Positions 1-5,786 of a stretch of 6,253 nucleotides of DNA are shown here, piece by piece (within the stretch, counting starts at the first letter, position 1; each line of letters opens with the position of its first letter). This stretch comes from an uncultured Lysobacteraceae bacterium (lineage in GTDB: Bacteria > Pseudomonadota > Gammaproteobacteria > Xanthomonadales > Rhodanobacteraceae): positions 1 through 6,253 of the forward strand of contig CAMLLF010000255.1 in the NCBI GenBank assembly GCA_946480705.1, read 5' to 3'. The notes under the pieces were generated by a model. The model was not told the DNA's origin, ran no database searches, and saw only the letters and a program-made list of their open reading frames with translations. Both the position numbers and the translations under genes were made by a program.

Positions 1-253
<253 letters not shown>

Positions 254-319
254 TTAGAGAAAGCGCTGCGGCGGGCTGCGGAGAGGCGGGTCGGCCTTCG
301 CGCCGGGGCCGGGGCGATC

Positions 320-610
320 TCAGGCTTCGATGACCGCGAGCAGGTCTTCTTCGCGCATGACGAGGAGTTCTTCGCCGTCGATCTTCACTTCGGTGCCGCT
401 GTACTTGCCGAACAGAACCTTGTCGCCGGCCTTGACCGCGATCGGGCGGACCTTGCCGTCCTCCAGGATCTTGCCGCTGCCGGCAGCGATGACTTCGCCG
501 CGGACCGGCTTTTCGGTGGCGCTGTCGGGGATGACGATGCCGCCGGCGGACTTGGTCTCGGCTTCCAGGCGCTTGATGATGACGCGGTCGTGCAGGGGAC
601 GAAGCTTCAT
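320..610 (-). CDS. groES: Co-chaperonin GroES (Hsp10)
   Basis: GroES forms the heptameric lid that caps GroEL and triggers substrate release into the chamber. The 96-residue protein has the normal family length. It begins [14 protein letters not shown], and the mobile loop that docks onto GroEL spans about residues 17-34, with the hydrophobic tripeptide Ile25-Val26-Ile27 inside GGIVIPDSA. The core [17 protein letters not shown] and the C-terminal [16 protein letters not shown] are typical. The ATG (610-608) is preceded by GGGAG (plus-strand 616-620) at five bases. It is the first gene of the groESL operon, with the CIRCE operator and promoter lying 56-109 bases upstream of its start. No key residue looks lost. 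Confidence 0.98.
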   Translation of the reverse strand: MKLRPLHDRVIIKRLEAETKSAGGIVIPDSATEKPVRGEVIAAGSGKILEDGKVRPIAVKAGDKVLFGKYSGTEVKIDGEELLVMREEDLLAVIEA

Positions 611-665
611 GTTTGCTCCCTCAAAGGTTACAAGGAATTGATTGGTAAAGGATTGCGGCGGCTTG

Positions 666-692
666 TTAGCACTCGACGCCGGTGAGTGCCAA
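666..692 (-). promoter_or_regulatory. CIRCE operator (HrcA binding site) of groESL
   Basis: An inverted repeat reads, on the plus strand, TTAGCACTC, nine bases, then GAGTGCCAA. The CIRCE consensus is TTAGCACTC-N9-GAGTGCTAA, so one arm is perfect and the other has a single substitution (T to C at 690). CIRCE is the operator of the heat-shock repressor HrcA, and the predicted groES transcription start falls inside it, as is usual. HrcA itself is not in this window, so the regulator is inferred. The element can also form a hairpin in the leader mRNA. Confidence 0.93.
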
Positions 693-719
693 TTTTAGCC
701 GCTGATCGTGACAAGGCAA
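692..719 (-). promoter_or_regulatory. Probable sigma70-type promoter of groES-groEL
   Basis: On the minus strand a -35-like TTGCCT (719-714, four of six consensus matches) and a -10-like TAAAAT (697-692, five of six) are separated by 16 bases. The -10 abuts the CIRCE element, so transcription would begin near 685, inside the operator, with a leader of about 75 bases. I could not find a good sigma32 (heat-shock) alternative, which fits repression-based control by HrcA. The position is inferred from sequence only. Confidence 0.6.
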
Positions 720-775
720 TGCCCTGTCGGGTGGCCGACACATTGGGAGCAGTCCGGCGGTTTCAAGGGGCGGAG

Positions 776-815
776 GACTTCCGGGCCGCCGAAACCACGC
801 CCGTACTCGGAAGTC
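776..815. repeat. 8-bp inverted repeat in the groES-cutA gap
   Basis: A perfect 8-bp inverted repeat, GACTTCCG (776-783) and CGGAAGTC (808-815), is separated by 24 bases. It lies between the groES promoter and the cutA start. There is no T-tract after it, so it is not a standard terminator. It could be an operator or a cutA leader structure, or chance in GC-rich DNA. The rest of the gap (693-875) shows no other gene and no convincing promoter for cutA. Confidence 0.3.
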
Positions 816-875
816 GTGGGCTTCACGGCGCCGCTCGCGCTATCGTGCGCGCCCCTGCCTGCCGCGGCCGCCGCC

Positions 876-1199
876 ATGTCCGCCTTGATCGTCTACTGCA
901 CCGTGCCCGACCAGGACGTCGCCGACCGCATTGCCCGCGCGCTCGTCGGTGAAGGTCTCGCGGCCTGCGTGAACCGCCTGCCCGGCGTGGTTTCGACCTA
1001 CCGCTGGCAGGGCGAAACGCACGTCGACGCCGAGCTGCTGCTCTTGATCAAGACCACGCGCGCGCGCTTCGAGGCGCTGCGTCAGCGCATCGTGGCGCTG
1101 CACCCGTATGAACTCCCGGAGGTGATCGCGGTCGATGTCGCCCTGGGGCACGAGCCGTACCTGGCCTGGGTGGCCGAGACCACGGCGTTCAAGCACTGA
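876..1199 (+). CDS. cutA: CutA1-family divalent-cation tolerance protein
   Basis: CutA is a small, very stable trimer with a ferredoxin-like fold. It was first linked to copper and divalent-cation tolerance in E. coli, but its real function is still debated. The 107-residue product matches the family in length and in landmarks: the N-terminal strand LIVYCTVPD with Cys8, the segment GLAACVNRLPGVVSTYRWQG with conserved Cys31 and a Trp, LLLIKTT, HPYELPEVIAVDV with His76, and the C-terminal YLAWV. I chose ATG 876 because the family fold begins there. The frame stays open upstream to a GTG at 708, but that extension has no family resemblance. No clear Shine-Dalgarno precedes 876. It stands 92 bases ahead of dsbD on the same strand, in the cutA-dsbD arrangement common in proteobacteria, so co-transcription is plausible. 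Confidence 0.92.
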   Translation: MSALIVYCTVPDQDVADRIARALVGEGLAACVNRLPGVVSTYRWQGETHVDAELLLLIKTTRARFEALRQRIVALHPYELPEVIAVDVALGHEPYLAWVAETTAFKH

Positions 1200-1291
1200 C
1201 CGATCGCAACCGCAACACCGCAGGGACCGCGCCGCCGCCCGGTCCTGCTTTCCGCAGATTCGTTCCCGATCAACCGCTTGCTGGAGCCGCA

Positions 1292-3607
1292 ATGAGTCGT
1301 TTCGCCCGCTTTGCCCTGCTCGTCGCCGGCCTGACCGGCCTCGGCCCGGCCCTCGCGCAATCCGAGACGGACCTGCTGCGCGTCGAAGAAGCGTTCGCGC
1401 TGACCGCCACGGCTGCCGACCGCGGCACGGTCAGGCTCGAATGGAAGATCGCCGACGGCTATTACCTGTATCGCTCGCGCATCAAGACCGGCAAGCCGGC
1501 CGACGGCGTCACGCTCGGCGAGCTGCAGCTGCCGCCGGGCGAGCCCAAGCACGACGAGTTCCTCGGCGACGTCGAGGTCTATCACGGCAAAGCCGTCGCG
1601 ACCCAGCCGCTGACCGCGAACGGCGACACCGCGGAATTCAGTGTCAGCATCCAGGGCTGTCACGAGCGGGAGCCCAAGATCTGCTACCCGCCGCACGCGA
1701 CCAGGGTCAGTCTGAAACTGCCCGCGGCCGAGGCCGCACCGGCGGCCAATCCGCTCGCGGCCGCGCAGCCCGCTCCTGCCGGCGGCGATCTGAAATCGGC
1801 GCTGAGCCATATCGGCAAGCCGGCCGCCGACGCGCCGATAGATGTCGGCACGACCGACCCGGTCGCGCCCGGCGAGGAAGCGCTGCCGCTGCCGCCCGAA
1901 CAGGCCTTCGTGTTCGAAACCATCGCGACGAGCCCGACCGAACTGCTCGCGCGCTGGACCATGCCCAAGGGCTACTACCTGTATCGCGACAAGTCGAAGC
2001 TCAGCGTGCCTGCGGGCGACGTCGCGCTCGGCAAGCCGCGCTGGCCGGCCGGCGTGCTGCACAAGGACGAGAAGTTCGGCGAGGTCACGGTCTTCTTCAA
2101 TCAGGTCGAGCTGCCGGTCCTGCTGCAGCGCGAGCACGGCGATGCGCAGAAGGTCAGGCTGACCGCCGAATTTCAGGGCTGCGAGGAAAACGGCATCTGC
2201 TATCCGGTCATGACGCGCACGATCGACGTCGATCTGCCGGCAGCGACGCCGGAACAGCTGAAAGCGGCGAGCGCGGCATTCAAGGCCGAACAGGATGCAC
2301 CGGCCGCTGCCGAACCCTCCGATCGGTCGGAAGAACAGGTGCTCGCCGCACAGCTGTCGGGCGACCGTCTGTTCGCGCTGCTCTCGTTCTTCGGCTTCGG
2401 CCTGCTGCTCGCGTTCACGCCCTGCGTGTTCCCGATGCTGCCGATCCTGTCGGGCATCATCGCCGGCGCCGGCGACGTTTCGACGCGCCGCGCATTCGTA
2501 CTGTCGGCGGTCTACGTGCTCGCCTCGACCGTGGTGTTCACGATCGCCGGCGTCATCGCCGGCCTCGTCGGCGCGAACCTGCAGGCCGCGTTCCAGCAGC
2601 CGTGGATCCTGACCGCGTTTGCGCTGCTGTTCGTGCTGCTGTCCCTGTCGATGTTCGGCTTCTATGAGTTGCAGTTGCCGGCGGCACTGCAGAACCGCAT
2701 TGCGAGCGTGAGCAATCGCCAGCAGGGCGGCTCGCTGACCGGTGTCGCGATCATGGGCGTGCTGTCGGCGCTGATCGTCGGTCCCTGCGTCGCGCCGCCG
2801 CTCGCAGCGGCCGTGCTCTACATCAGCCAGACGCGCGACCCGCTGTTCGGCGGGCTCGCGCTGTTCGTGCTGTCGCTTGGCATGGGCGCGCCGCTCGTGG
2901 CCGCCGGCACGGCGGCGGGCAAGCTGCTGCCGCGTGCCGGTGCCTGGATGGATTCGGTCAAGGCGGTCTTCGGCGTGAGCTTCCTCGCGCTCGCGATCTG
3001 GATGCTGTCGAGATTCCTCGATCCGGTCTGGGTCATGCCGATGGCCGGCACGCTCGCCGTCGCCTGCGGCATCTACCTCGGCGCGCTCGAACGCCTGCCG
3101 GACAACGCATCGGGCTGGCGTACGCTGTGGAAGGCGCTCGGCGTGATCCTGCTGGTGATCGGCGCCGCGCAGCTGATCGGCGCGCTGGCGGGTTCGCGCG
3201 ATGTGCTGCAGCCGCTCAAGGGTCTCGGCGGCGGCGCGGCGGCCAAGGAGGACCATCTGCCGTTCAAGACGATCAAGAGCGTCGAAGACCTGCAGCGCAG
3301 CCTCGGCGAGGGCAAGCCGGTCATGCTCGATTTCTATGCGGACTGGTGCGTGGCCTGCAAGGAAATGGAAAAGTTCACGTTTACCAAACCTGAAGTCCAT
3401 GCGGCGCTCGAAGGCTATACGCTGCTCAAGGCCGACGTGACCGCGAACGACGAGACCGACCAGGCGCTGCTCAAGCACTTCGGCCTGTTCGGCCCGCCGG
3501 CGACGATCTTCTTCGGCGCCGACGGCAAGGAGCGCCGCGCGCAGCGGCTCATCGGCTTCGAATCCGCCGACACGTTCGCCGCGCGCGTCGCGAAGGCCGG
3601 TCGCTGA
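1292..3607 (+). CDS. dsbD: DsbD, transmembrane thiol:disulfide reductase, with two N-terminal domains
   Basis: DsbD passes electrons from cytoplasmic thioredoxin through the inner membrane to periplasmic thiol proteins such as DsbC and CcmG-type thioredoxins. The product has 771 residues, against about 565 for E. coli DsbD. Order of parts: signal peptide 1-22 (ALA|QS); first nDsbD domain about 28-145 (GYYLYR; Cys123 and Cys131); Ala/Pro-rich linker; second nDsbD domain about 203-316 (GYYLYR; Cys297 and Cys303 in CEENGIC); an eight-helix membrane domain about 356-635 with Cys378 (FTPCVFPMLP) and Cys499 (VGPCVAPP); and a C-terminal periplasmic thioredoxin domain about 650-771 with Cys686-Val-Ala-Cys689 and cis-Pro736. 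The extra length is mostly the duplicated first domain. The ATG has a GGAG (1283-1286) five bases upstream, and its stop overlaps the start of the next gene. All six family cysteines are present, plus a second pair. Confidence 0.97.
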   Translation: MSRFARFALLVAGLTGLGPALAQSETDLLRVEEAFALTATAADRGTVRLEWKIADGYYLYRSRIKTGKPADGVTLGELQLPPGEPKHDEFLGDVEVYHGKAVATQPLTANGDTAEFSVSIQGCHEREPKICYPPHATRVSLKLPAAEAAPAANPLAAAQPAPAGGDLKSALSHIGKPAADAPIDVGTTDPVAPGEEALPLPPEQAFVFETIATSPTELLARWTMPKGYYLYRDKSKLSVPAGDVALGKPRWPAGVLHKDEKFGEVTVFFNQVELPVLLQREHGDAQKVRLTAEFQGCEENGICYPVMTRTIDVDLPAATPEQLKAASAAFKAEQDAPAAAEPSDRSEEQVLAAQLSGDRLFALLSFFGFGLLLAFTPCVFPMLPILSGIIAGAGDVSTRRAFVLSAVYVLASTVVFTIAGVIAGLVGANLQAAFQQPWILTAFALLFVLLSLSMFGFYELQLPAALQNRIASVSNRQQGGSLTGVAIMGVLSALIVGPCVAPPLAAAVLYISQTRDPLFGGLALFVLSLGMGAPLVAAGTAAGKLLPRAGAWMDSVKAVFGVSFLALAIWMLSRFLDPVWVMPMAGTLAVACGIYLGALERLPDNASGWRTLWKALGVILLVIGAAQLIGALAGSRDVLQPLKGLGGGAAAKEDHLPFKTIKSVEDLQRSLGEGKPVMLDFYADWCVACKEMEKFTFTKPEVHAALEGYTLLKADVTANDETDQALLKHFGLFGPPATIFFGADGKERRAQRLIGFESADTFAARVAKAGR

Positions 3608-4233
3608 TGGGCTGGAAGCAGACCGCCGCGATCGGCGTGCTCGCGCTCGCCGCGGGCGTGGCCGGCCTCGTCGTCGGCAGCATCGTCACGGGCAAGGGCG
3701 CACCTCGCGGCATCACGGATCTGCTGAGCCGCAGCGAGACTACCCGCTGGCTCGCCGAAGCGTGGATCGAAGCGGCGCGCCCGCAGGCGCCAGCCGGCGT
3801 GACCGTCGCGCGCAAGGGCGATCCCGCGCCGGCCGTGGCGCTGCTCGACCGCGACGGCAAGTCGGCGACGCTCGCGCAGTGGCCCGACCGGCTCGTCGTG
3901 GTCAACTTCTGGGCGACCTGGTGCGGCCCCTGCCGCAAGGAAATGCCGGAACTCGACCGCTTCCAACGCAAGCACGCGGCGAACGGCGTGCAGGTCGTCG
4001 GCGTCGCGCTCGACGGCCTCGGCGACGTCGAGGCGTTCCTGCGCGACACGCCGGTCGAGTACCCGATCCTGCTGAGCCCGAACCTCGCGGCCAATCCATC
4101 GCTGCCGTTCGGCAACACCTACGGCGCGCTGCCCTACAGCGTGCTGCTCGGCCGCGACGGCCGCATTCTCGACACGCGACTCGGCGAAGTCAGCGAAGCC
4201 GTGCTCGAGGGCTGGATCGCGCCGCACCGCTGA
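3607..4233 (+). CDS. Membrane-anchored TlpA/ResA-like periplasmic thioredoxin
   Basis: This is a thiol-disulfide oxidoreductase of the TlpA-like/AhpC-TSA superfamily, 208 residues. An uncleaved N-terminal membrane anchor (about residues 6-28, no clear cleavage site) is followed by a linker and a thioredoxin fold from about residue 68: GDPAPAVALLDRDGK, then VVVNFWATWCGPCRKEMPEL with active-site Cys106 and Cys109, and the cis-proline loop GALPYSVLL with Pro176. Such proteins act in the periplasm as reductants, for example in cytochrome c maturation (CcmG, ResA) or copper-centre assembly. The exact substrate cannot be read from this sequence. The ATG shares its A with the dsbD stop (TGATG), implying translational coupling. 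Because DsbD is the usual electron donor for this class, the pair probably works as donor and recipient. I give no gene symbol because tlpA, resA and ccmG cannot be told apart here. Confidence 0.93.
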   Translation: MGWKQTAAIGVLALAAGVAGLVVGSIVTGKGAPRGITDLLSRSETTRWLAEAWIEAARPQAPAGVTVARKGDPAPAVALLDRDGKSATLAQWPDRLVVVNFWATWCGPCRKEMPELDRFQRKHAANGVQVVGVALDGLGDVEAFLRDTPVEYPILLSPNLAANPSLPFGNTYGALPYSVLLGRDGRILDTRLGEVSEAVLEGWIAPHR

Positions 4234-4335
4234 GATCTGCGGGCCGACCGCGCGGCGTCCGCACGCGCCCGGCGGTTGCGACCCGCGACCGTGTGGCGGA
4301 ACATGCCGGCCCCGCCCATCCGAGCCTGCCCGCGC

Positions 4336-4677
4336 GTGAGCAATCTGCCGCCCTGCCCCGAATGCCATTCCGTCTACACCTATGAAGACGGCGGCCACTT
4401 CGTCTGCCCCGAATGCGCTCACGAGTGGAATCCCGCGACCGCCGCGGCCGAGAGCGACGGCACGCGCGTGATCCGCGACGCCTACGGCACGCCGCTCGCC
4501 GACGGCGATACGATCACCGTGATCAAGGATCTGAAGGTGCGCGGTTCGTCGTCGGTCGTGAAAGTCGGCACGAAGGTCAAGGGCATACGCCTGACCGACG
4601 GCGATCACGACATCGACTGCAAGATCGACGGCTTCGGCGCGATGCAGCTGAAATCGGCCTACGTCAAGAAAGCCTGA
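4336..4677 (+). CDS. yjdM: YjdM/PhnA-family zinc-ribbon protein
   Basis: This is a close relative of E. coli YjdM, historically called PhnA and often mislabelled as phosphonoacetate hydrolase; its function is unknown. The product has 113 residues, against 111 in E. coli. An N-terminal zinc ribbon has two CPEC knuckles (Cys7/Cys10 and Cys24/Cys27) around [13 protein letters not shown]. The highly conserved C-terminal beta domain carries [29 protein letters not shown] and [12 protein letters not shown] chose the GTG at 4336 because [10 protein letters not shown] then aligns with the family N-terminus (MSLPHCPKC). An in-frame ATG at 4303 would add 11 residues unlike the family and has only a weak GGCGGA ahead of it. 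Neither start has a strong ribosome binding site. It lies 102 bases after the TlpA-like gene and 125 before aroQ, with no functional link evident to either. Confidence 0.93.
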   Translation: MSNLPPCPECHSVYTYEDGGHFVCPECAHEWNPATAAAESDGTRVIRDAYGTPLADGDTITVIKDLKVRGSSSVVKVGTKVKGIRLTDGDHDIDCKIDGFGAMQLKSAYVKKA

Positions 4678-4680
4678 GGC

Positions 4681-4709
4681 TTGAGCCCCGGCGTGTCGCG
4701 AAAAATAAA
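4681..4709 (+). promoter_or_regulatory. Candidate promoter for aroQ-accB-accC
   Basis: A -35-like TTGAGC (4681-4686) and a -10-like AATAAA (4704-4709) are 17 bases apart, each matching four of six consensus positions. The -10 sits in the only clearly AT-rich stretch of the plus-strand gene cluster (4701-4712), in a 125-base gap between yjdM and aroQ. Transcription from here would give a leader of nearly 90 bases. The individual matches are weak, so this is a tentative call supported mainly by position and base composition. Confidence 0.33.
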
Positions 4710-4729
4710 ACATCGGCGAACATCGCCGA
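4701..4729 (-). terminator. Possible intrinsic terminator facing the minus strand
   Basis: Read on the minus strand, a perfect 7-bp stem (TCGGCGA / TCGCCGA, plus-strand 4713-4719 and 4723-4729) with a 3-base loop is followed, after T-G, by TTTTATTTTT (4710-4701). That is the form of a Rho-independent terminator. No minus-strand gene is visible to its right in this window, so it would stop only antisense transcription. The same bases also read as a tandem 10-bp repeat and overlap a candidate promoter, so the assignment is uncertain. Confidence 0.35.
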
Positions 4730-4730
4730 A
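4711..4730. repeat. Tandem 10-bp direct repeat upstream of aroQ
   Basis: CATCGGCGAA (4711-4720) is followed at once by CATCGCCGAA (4721-4730), two 10-base units with one difference. The 10-base period puts the copies on the same face of the helix. They lie immediately downstream of the candidate -10 and about 70 bases before aroQ, where a repressor site could act. The same bases form the stem-loop described for the minus strand. Confidence 0.5.
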
Positions 4731-4791
4731 CTGGACAAGATTGGCAGCCAAGCGCAGACTTGCGCGCCCCAGCCGGCCCCACGTCGGCAGC

Positions 4792-4795
4792 GGAG
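4792..4795 (+). promoter_or_regulatory. Shine-Dalgarno that supports the TTG start of aroQ
   Basis: GGAG, within CGGAGAGCC, ends seven bases before the TTG at 4803. Together with the family N-terminus ([11 protein letters not shown]) it fixes this rare start codon; there is no in-frame ATG nearby that would keep the conserved NGPNLNLLG segment. Confidence 0.8.
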
Positions 4796-4802
4796 AGCCG
4801 GC

Positions 4803-5240
4803 TTGGCCAGAATCCTGTTGCTGAATGGCCCGAATCTCAATCTGCTCGGCACGCGCGAGCCGGAGACGTACGGCCATGCGACGCTGGACGGCATCGTCGG
4901 CGATCTGGCCGCGATCGCGCAAGGCCGCGATCACGAACTGGCGCACTTCCAGTCCAACGCCGAGCACGCGCTGATCGATCGCATCCATGCGGCGCGCACC
5001 GACGGCACGGTCTTCATCCTCATCAATCCCGCCGCCTTCACGCACACGAGCATCGCGCTGCGCGACGCACTGTTGGCCGTCGGCCTGCCGTTTATCGAGT
5101 TGCACCTGTCGAACGTCCACGCTCGCGAGACGTTCCGGCATCGATCCTATCTTTCCGACGTCGCCGTCGGCGTCATCTGCGGTTTCGGCGCCGACAGCTA
5201 TCGGCTCGCGCTCGAAGCGGCGATGCGCCGGCTCGGCTGA
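4803..5240 (+). CDS. aroQ: Type II 3-dehydroquinate dehydratase
   Basis: AroQ converts 3-dehydroquinate to 3-dehydroshikimate, the third step of the shikimate pathway to aromatic amino acids, in the cytoplasm as a dodecamer. The 145-residue length is normal. Family motifs are all visible: [21 protein letters not shown] with loop Arg18 and catalytic Tyr23, [19 protein letters not shown] with Asn75, [18 protein letters not shown] with His101, Arg108 and Arg112, and the terminal [15 protein letters not shown]. Translation starts at TTG 4803, chosen from the GGAG at 4792-4795 and from alignment to the family N-terminus. The accB gene begins 36 bases downstream; aroQ-accB-accC is a recurrent cluster in Pseudomonas and Xanthomonas relatives, so the three are probably one transcript, perhaps from the weak promoter at 4681-4709. 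Confidence 0.96.
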   Translation: MARILLLNGPNLNLLGTREPETYGHATLDGIVGDLAAIAQGRDHELAHFQSNAEHALIDRIHAARTDGTVFILINPAAFTHTSIALRDALLAVGLPFIELHLSNVHARETFRHRSYLSDVAVGVICGFGADSYRLALEAAMRRLG

Positions 5241-5264
5241 AGCGTTCCAACCATCACCTCACCT

Positions 5265-5268
5265 GAGG
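5265..5268 (+). promoter_or_regulatory. Shine-Dalgarno that supports the GTG start of accB
   Basis: GAGG within CTGAGGAT ends eight bases before the GTG at 5277. The encoded N-terminus ([15 protein letters not shown]) matches the conserved start of biotin carboxyl carrier proteins, so this GTG rather than a later ATG is the start. Confidence 0.8.
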
Positions 5269-5276
5269 ATCCGTCC

Positions 5277-5771
5277 GTGGACCTGCGCAAGATCAAGAAG
5301 CTGATCGACATCCTGGAAGAGTCGAATCTGGCCGAGCTCGAAATCAAGGAAGGCGAGGAAGTCGTCCGCCTGAGCCGCATCCCGAAGGGCATGACCCTGC
5401 CGATGGCCGCCGCCGTTCCCGCCGCGCCGGCACCGGTCACGCACGTCCATGTCGAGCAGCACCGTCCCGCCACGGCGGCTACCGGCACCGGCACGCCCGA
5501 GGCGGCCGGCGGCACGACCGGCAAGACGCTTCCCGACGGTCACGTCGTCCGCTCGCCGATGGTCGGCACGTTCTACGCGTCGCCGAACCCCGACGCGCCG
5601 CCATTCGTGAAGATCGGCCAGCAGGTCAAGCCCGGCGACACGCTCGCGATCATCGAAGCGATGAAGATGTTCAACCAGATCGAAGCCGATGTCGGCGGAA
5701 CGATCGTCGCGGTCCTCGCGACGAGCGGCCGCCCGATCGAATTCGACGAACCCCTGTTCGTGATTGGTTGA
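5277..5771 (+). CDS. accB: Biotin carboxyl carrier protein of acetyl-CoA carboxylase (BCCP)
   Basis: AccB carries biotin on a swinging domain between biotin carboxylase (AccC) and the carboxyltransferase (AccAD) in the first committed step of fatty acid synthesis. The 164-residue product has the usual three parts: an N-terminal helical segment [22 protein letters not shown] (about 2-23), a flexible Ala/Pro/Thr/Gly-rich linker (about 41-85), and the C-terminal biotinyl domain (about 88-164). Biotin is expected on Lys130 in EAMKM. The protruding thumb typical of bacterial BCCP is present ([14 protein letters not shown], about 102-115), as is the terminal [10 protein letters not shown]. It starts at GTG 5277, with GAGG at 5265-5268. 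accC follows after 15 bases, in the near-universal accB-accC pair, which supports balanced co-expression. Confidence 0.97.
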   Translation: MDLRKIKKLIDILEESNLAELEIKEGEEVVRLSRIPKGMTLPMAAAVPAAPAPVTHVHVEQHRPATAATGTGTPEAAGGTTGKTLPDGHVVRSPMVGTFYASPNPDAPPFVKIGQQVKPGDTLAIIEAMKMFNQIEADVGGTIVAVLATSGRPIEFDEPLFVIG

Positions 5772-5786
5772 GCGGACCCATACGCC

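Noticed and set aside
692..730. Sigma32 heat-shock promoter for groESL
   Set aside because: A CTTGTC resembles the -35 (CTTGAA), but no CCCCAT-like -10 is found at 13-15 bases, while a sigma70-like pair with CIRCE fits better.
708..875. N-terminal extension of CutA from GTG 708, including a lipobox-like L-A-L-S-C
   Set aside because: The extension overlaps the groES promoter region, has no family counterpart, and CutA proteins of this length start at the LIVYCT strand. The lipobox resemblance lacks a preceding signal helix with positive charges at the right distance.
1221..1247. Hairpin CAGG(G)ACC / GGTCCTG after cutA as a terminator
   Set aside because: The stem has a bulge and a 12-base loop, and only a short CTTTCC follows, so it is too weak to call. 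The remaining cutA-dsbD gap shows only the dsbD Shine-Dalgarno.
1135..2667. Open frame of 510 codons on the plus strand overlapping cutA and dsbD
   Set aside because: Arg-rich shadow frame over two clearly recognised genes; no motif and no ribosome binding site.
1082..3478. Open frame of 798 codons antisense to dsbD
   Set aside because: Its translation is Arg/Ala/Gly/Glu-rich low-complexity sequence without family resemblance. Long antisense frames are expected opposite GC-rich genes with G/C at third positions.
4238..4263. GC-rich stem-loop right after the TlpA-like stop (TGCGG-GCCG ... CGGC-GT-CCGCA)
   Set aside because: It can pair over nine base pairs with a 2-base bulge but has no T-tract; such structures are common by chance at this GC content.
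4336..4677. Phosphonoacetate hydrolase activity implied by the old PhnA name
   Set aside because: The true hydrolase is an unrelated larger enzyme; this zinc-ribbon family was misnamed, so no phosphonate role is claimed.
4670..4687. Overlapping small inverted repeats at the yjdM stop (AAGCC TGA GGCTT and GGCT TG AGCC)
   Set aside because: Stems of four to five pairs without a T-tract; not enough for a terminator or attenuator call.
3415..4782. Open frame of 455 codons antisense to the TlpA-like gene and yjdM
   Set aside because: A compositional shadow again, with no recognisable domain, spanning three unrelated genes and gaps.
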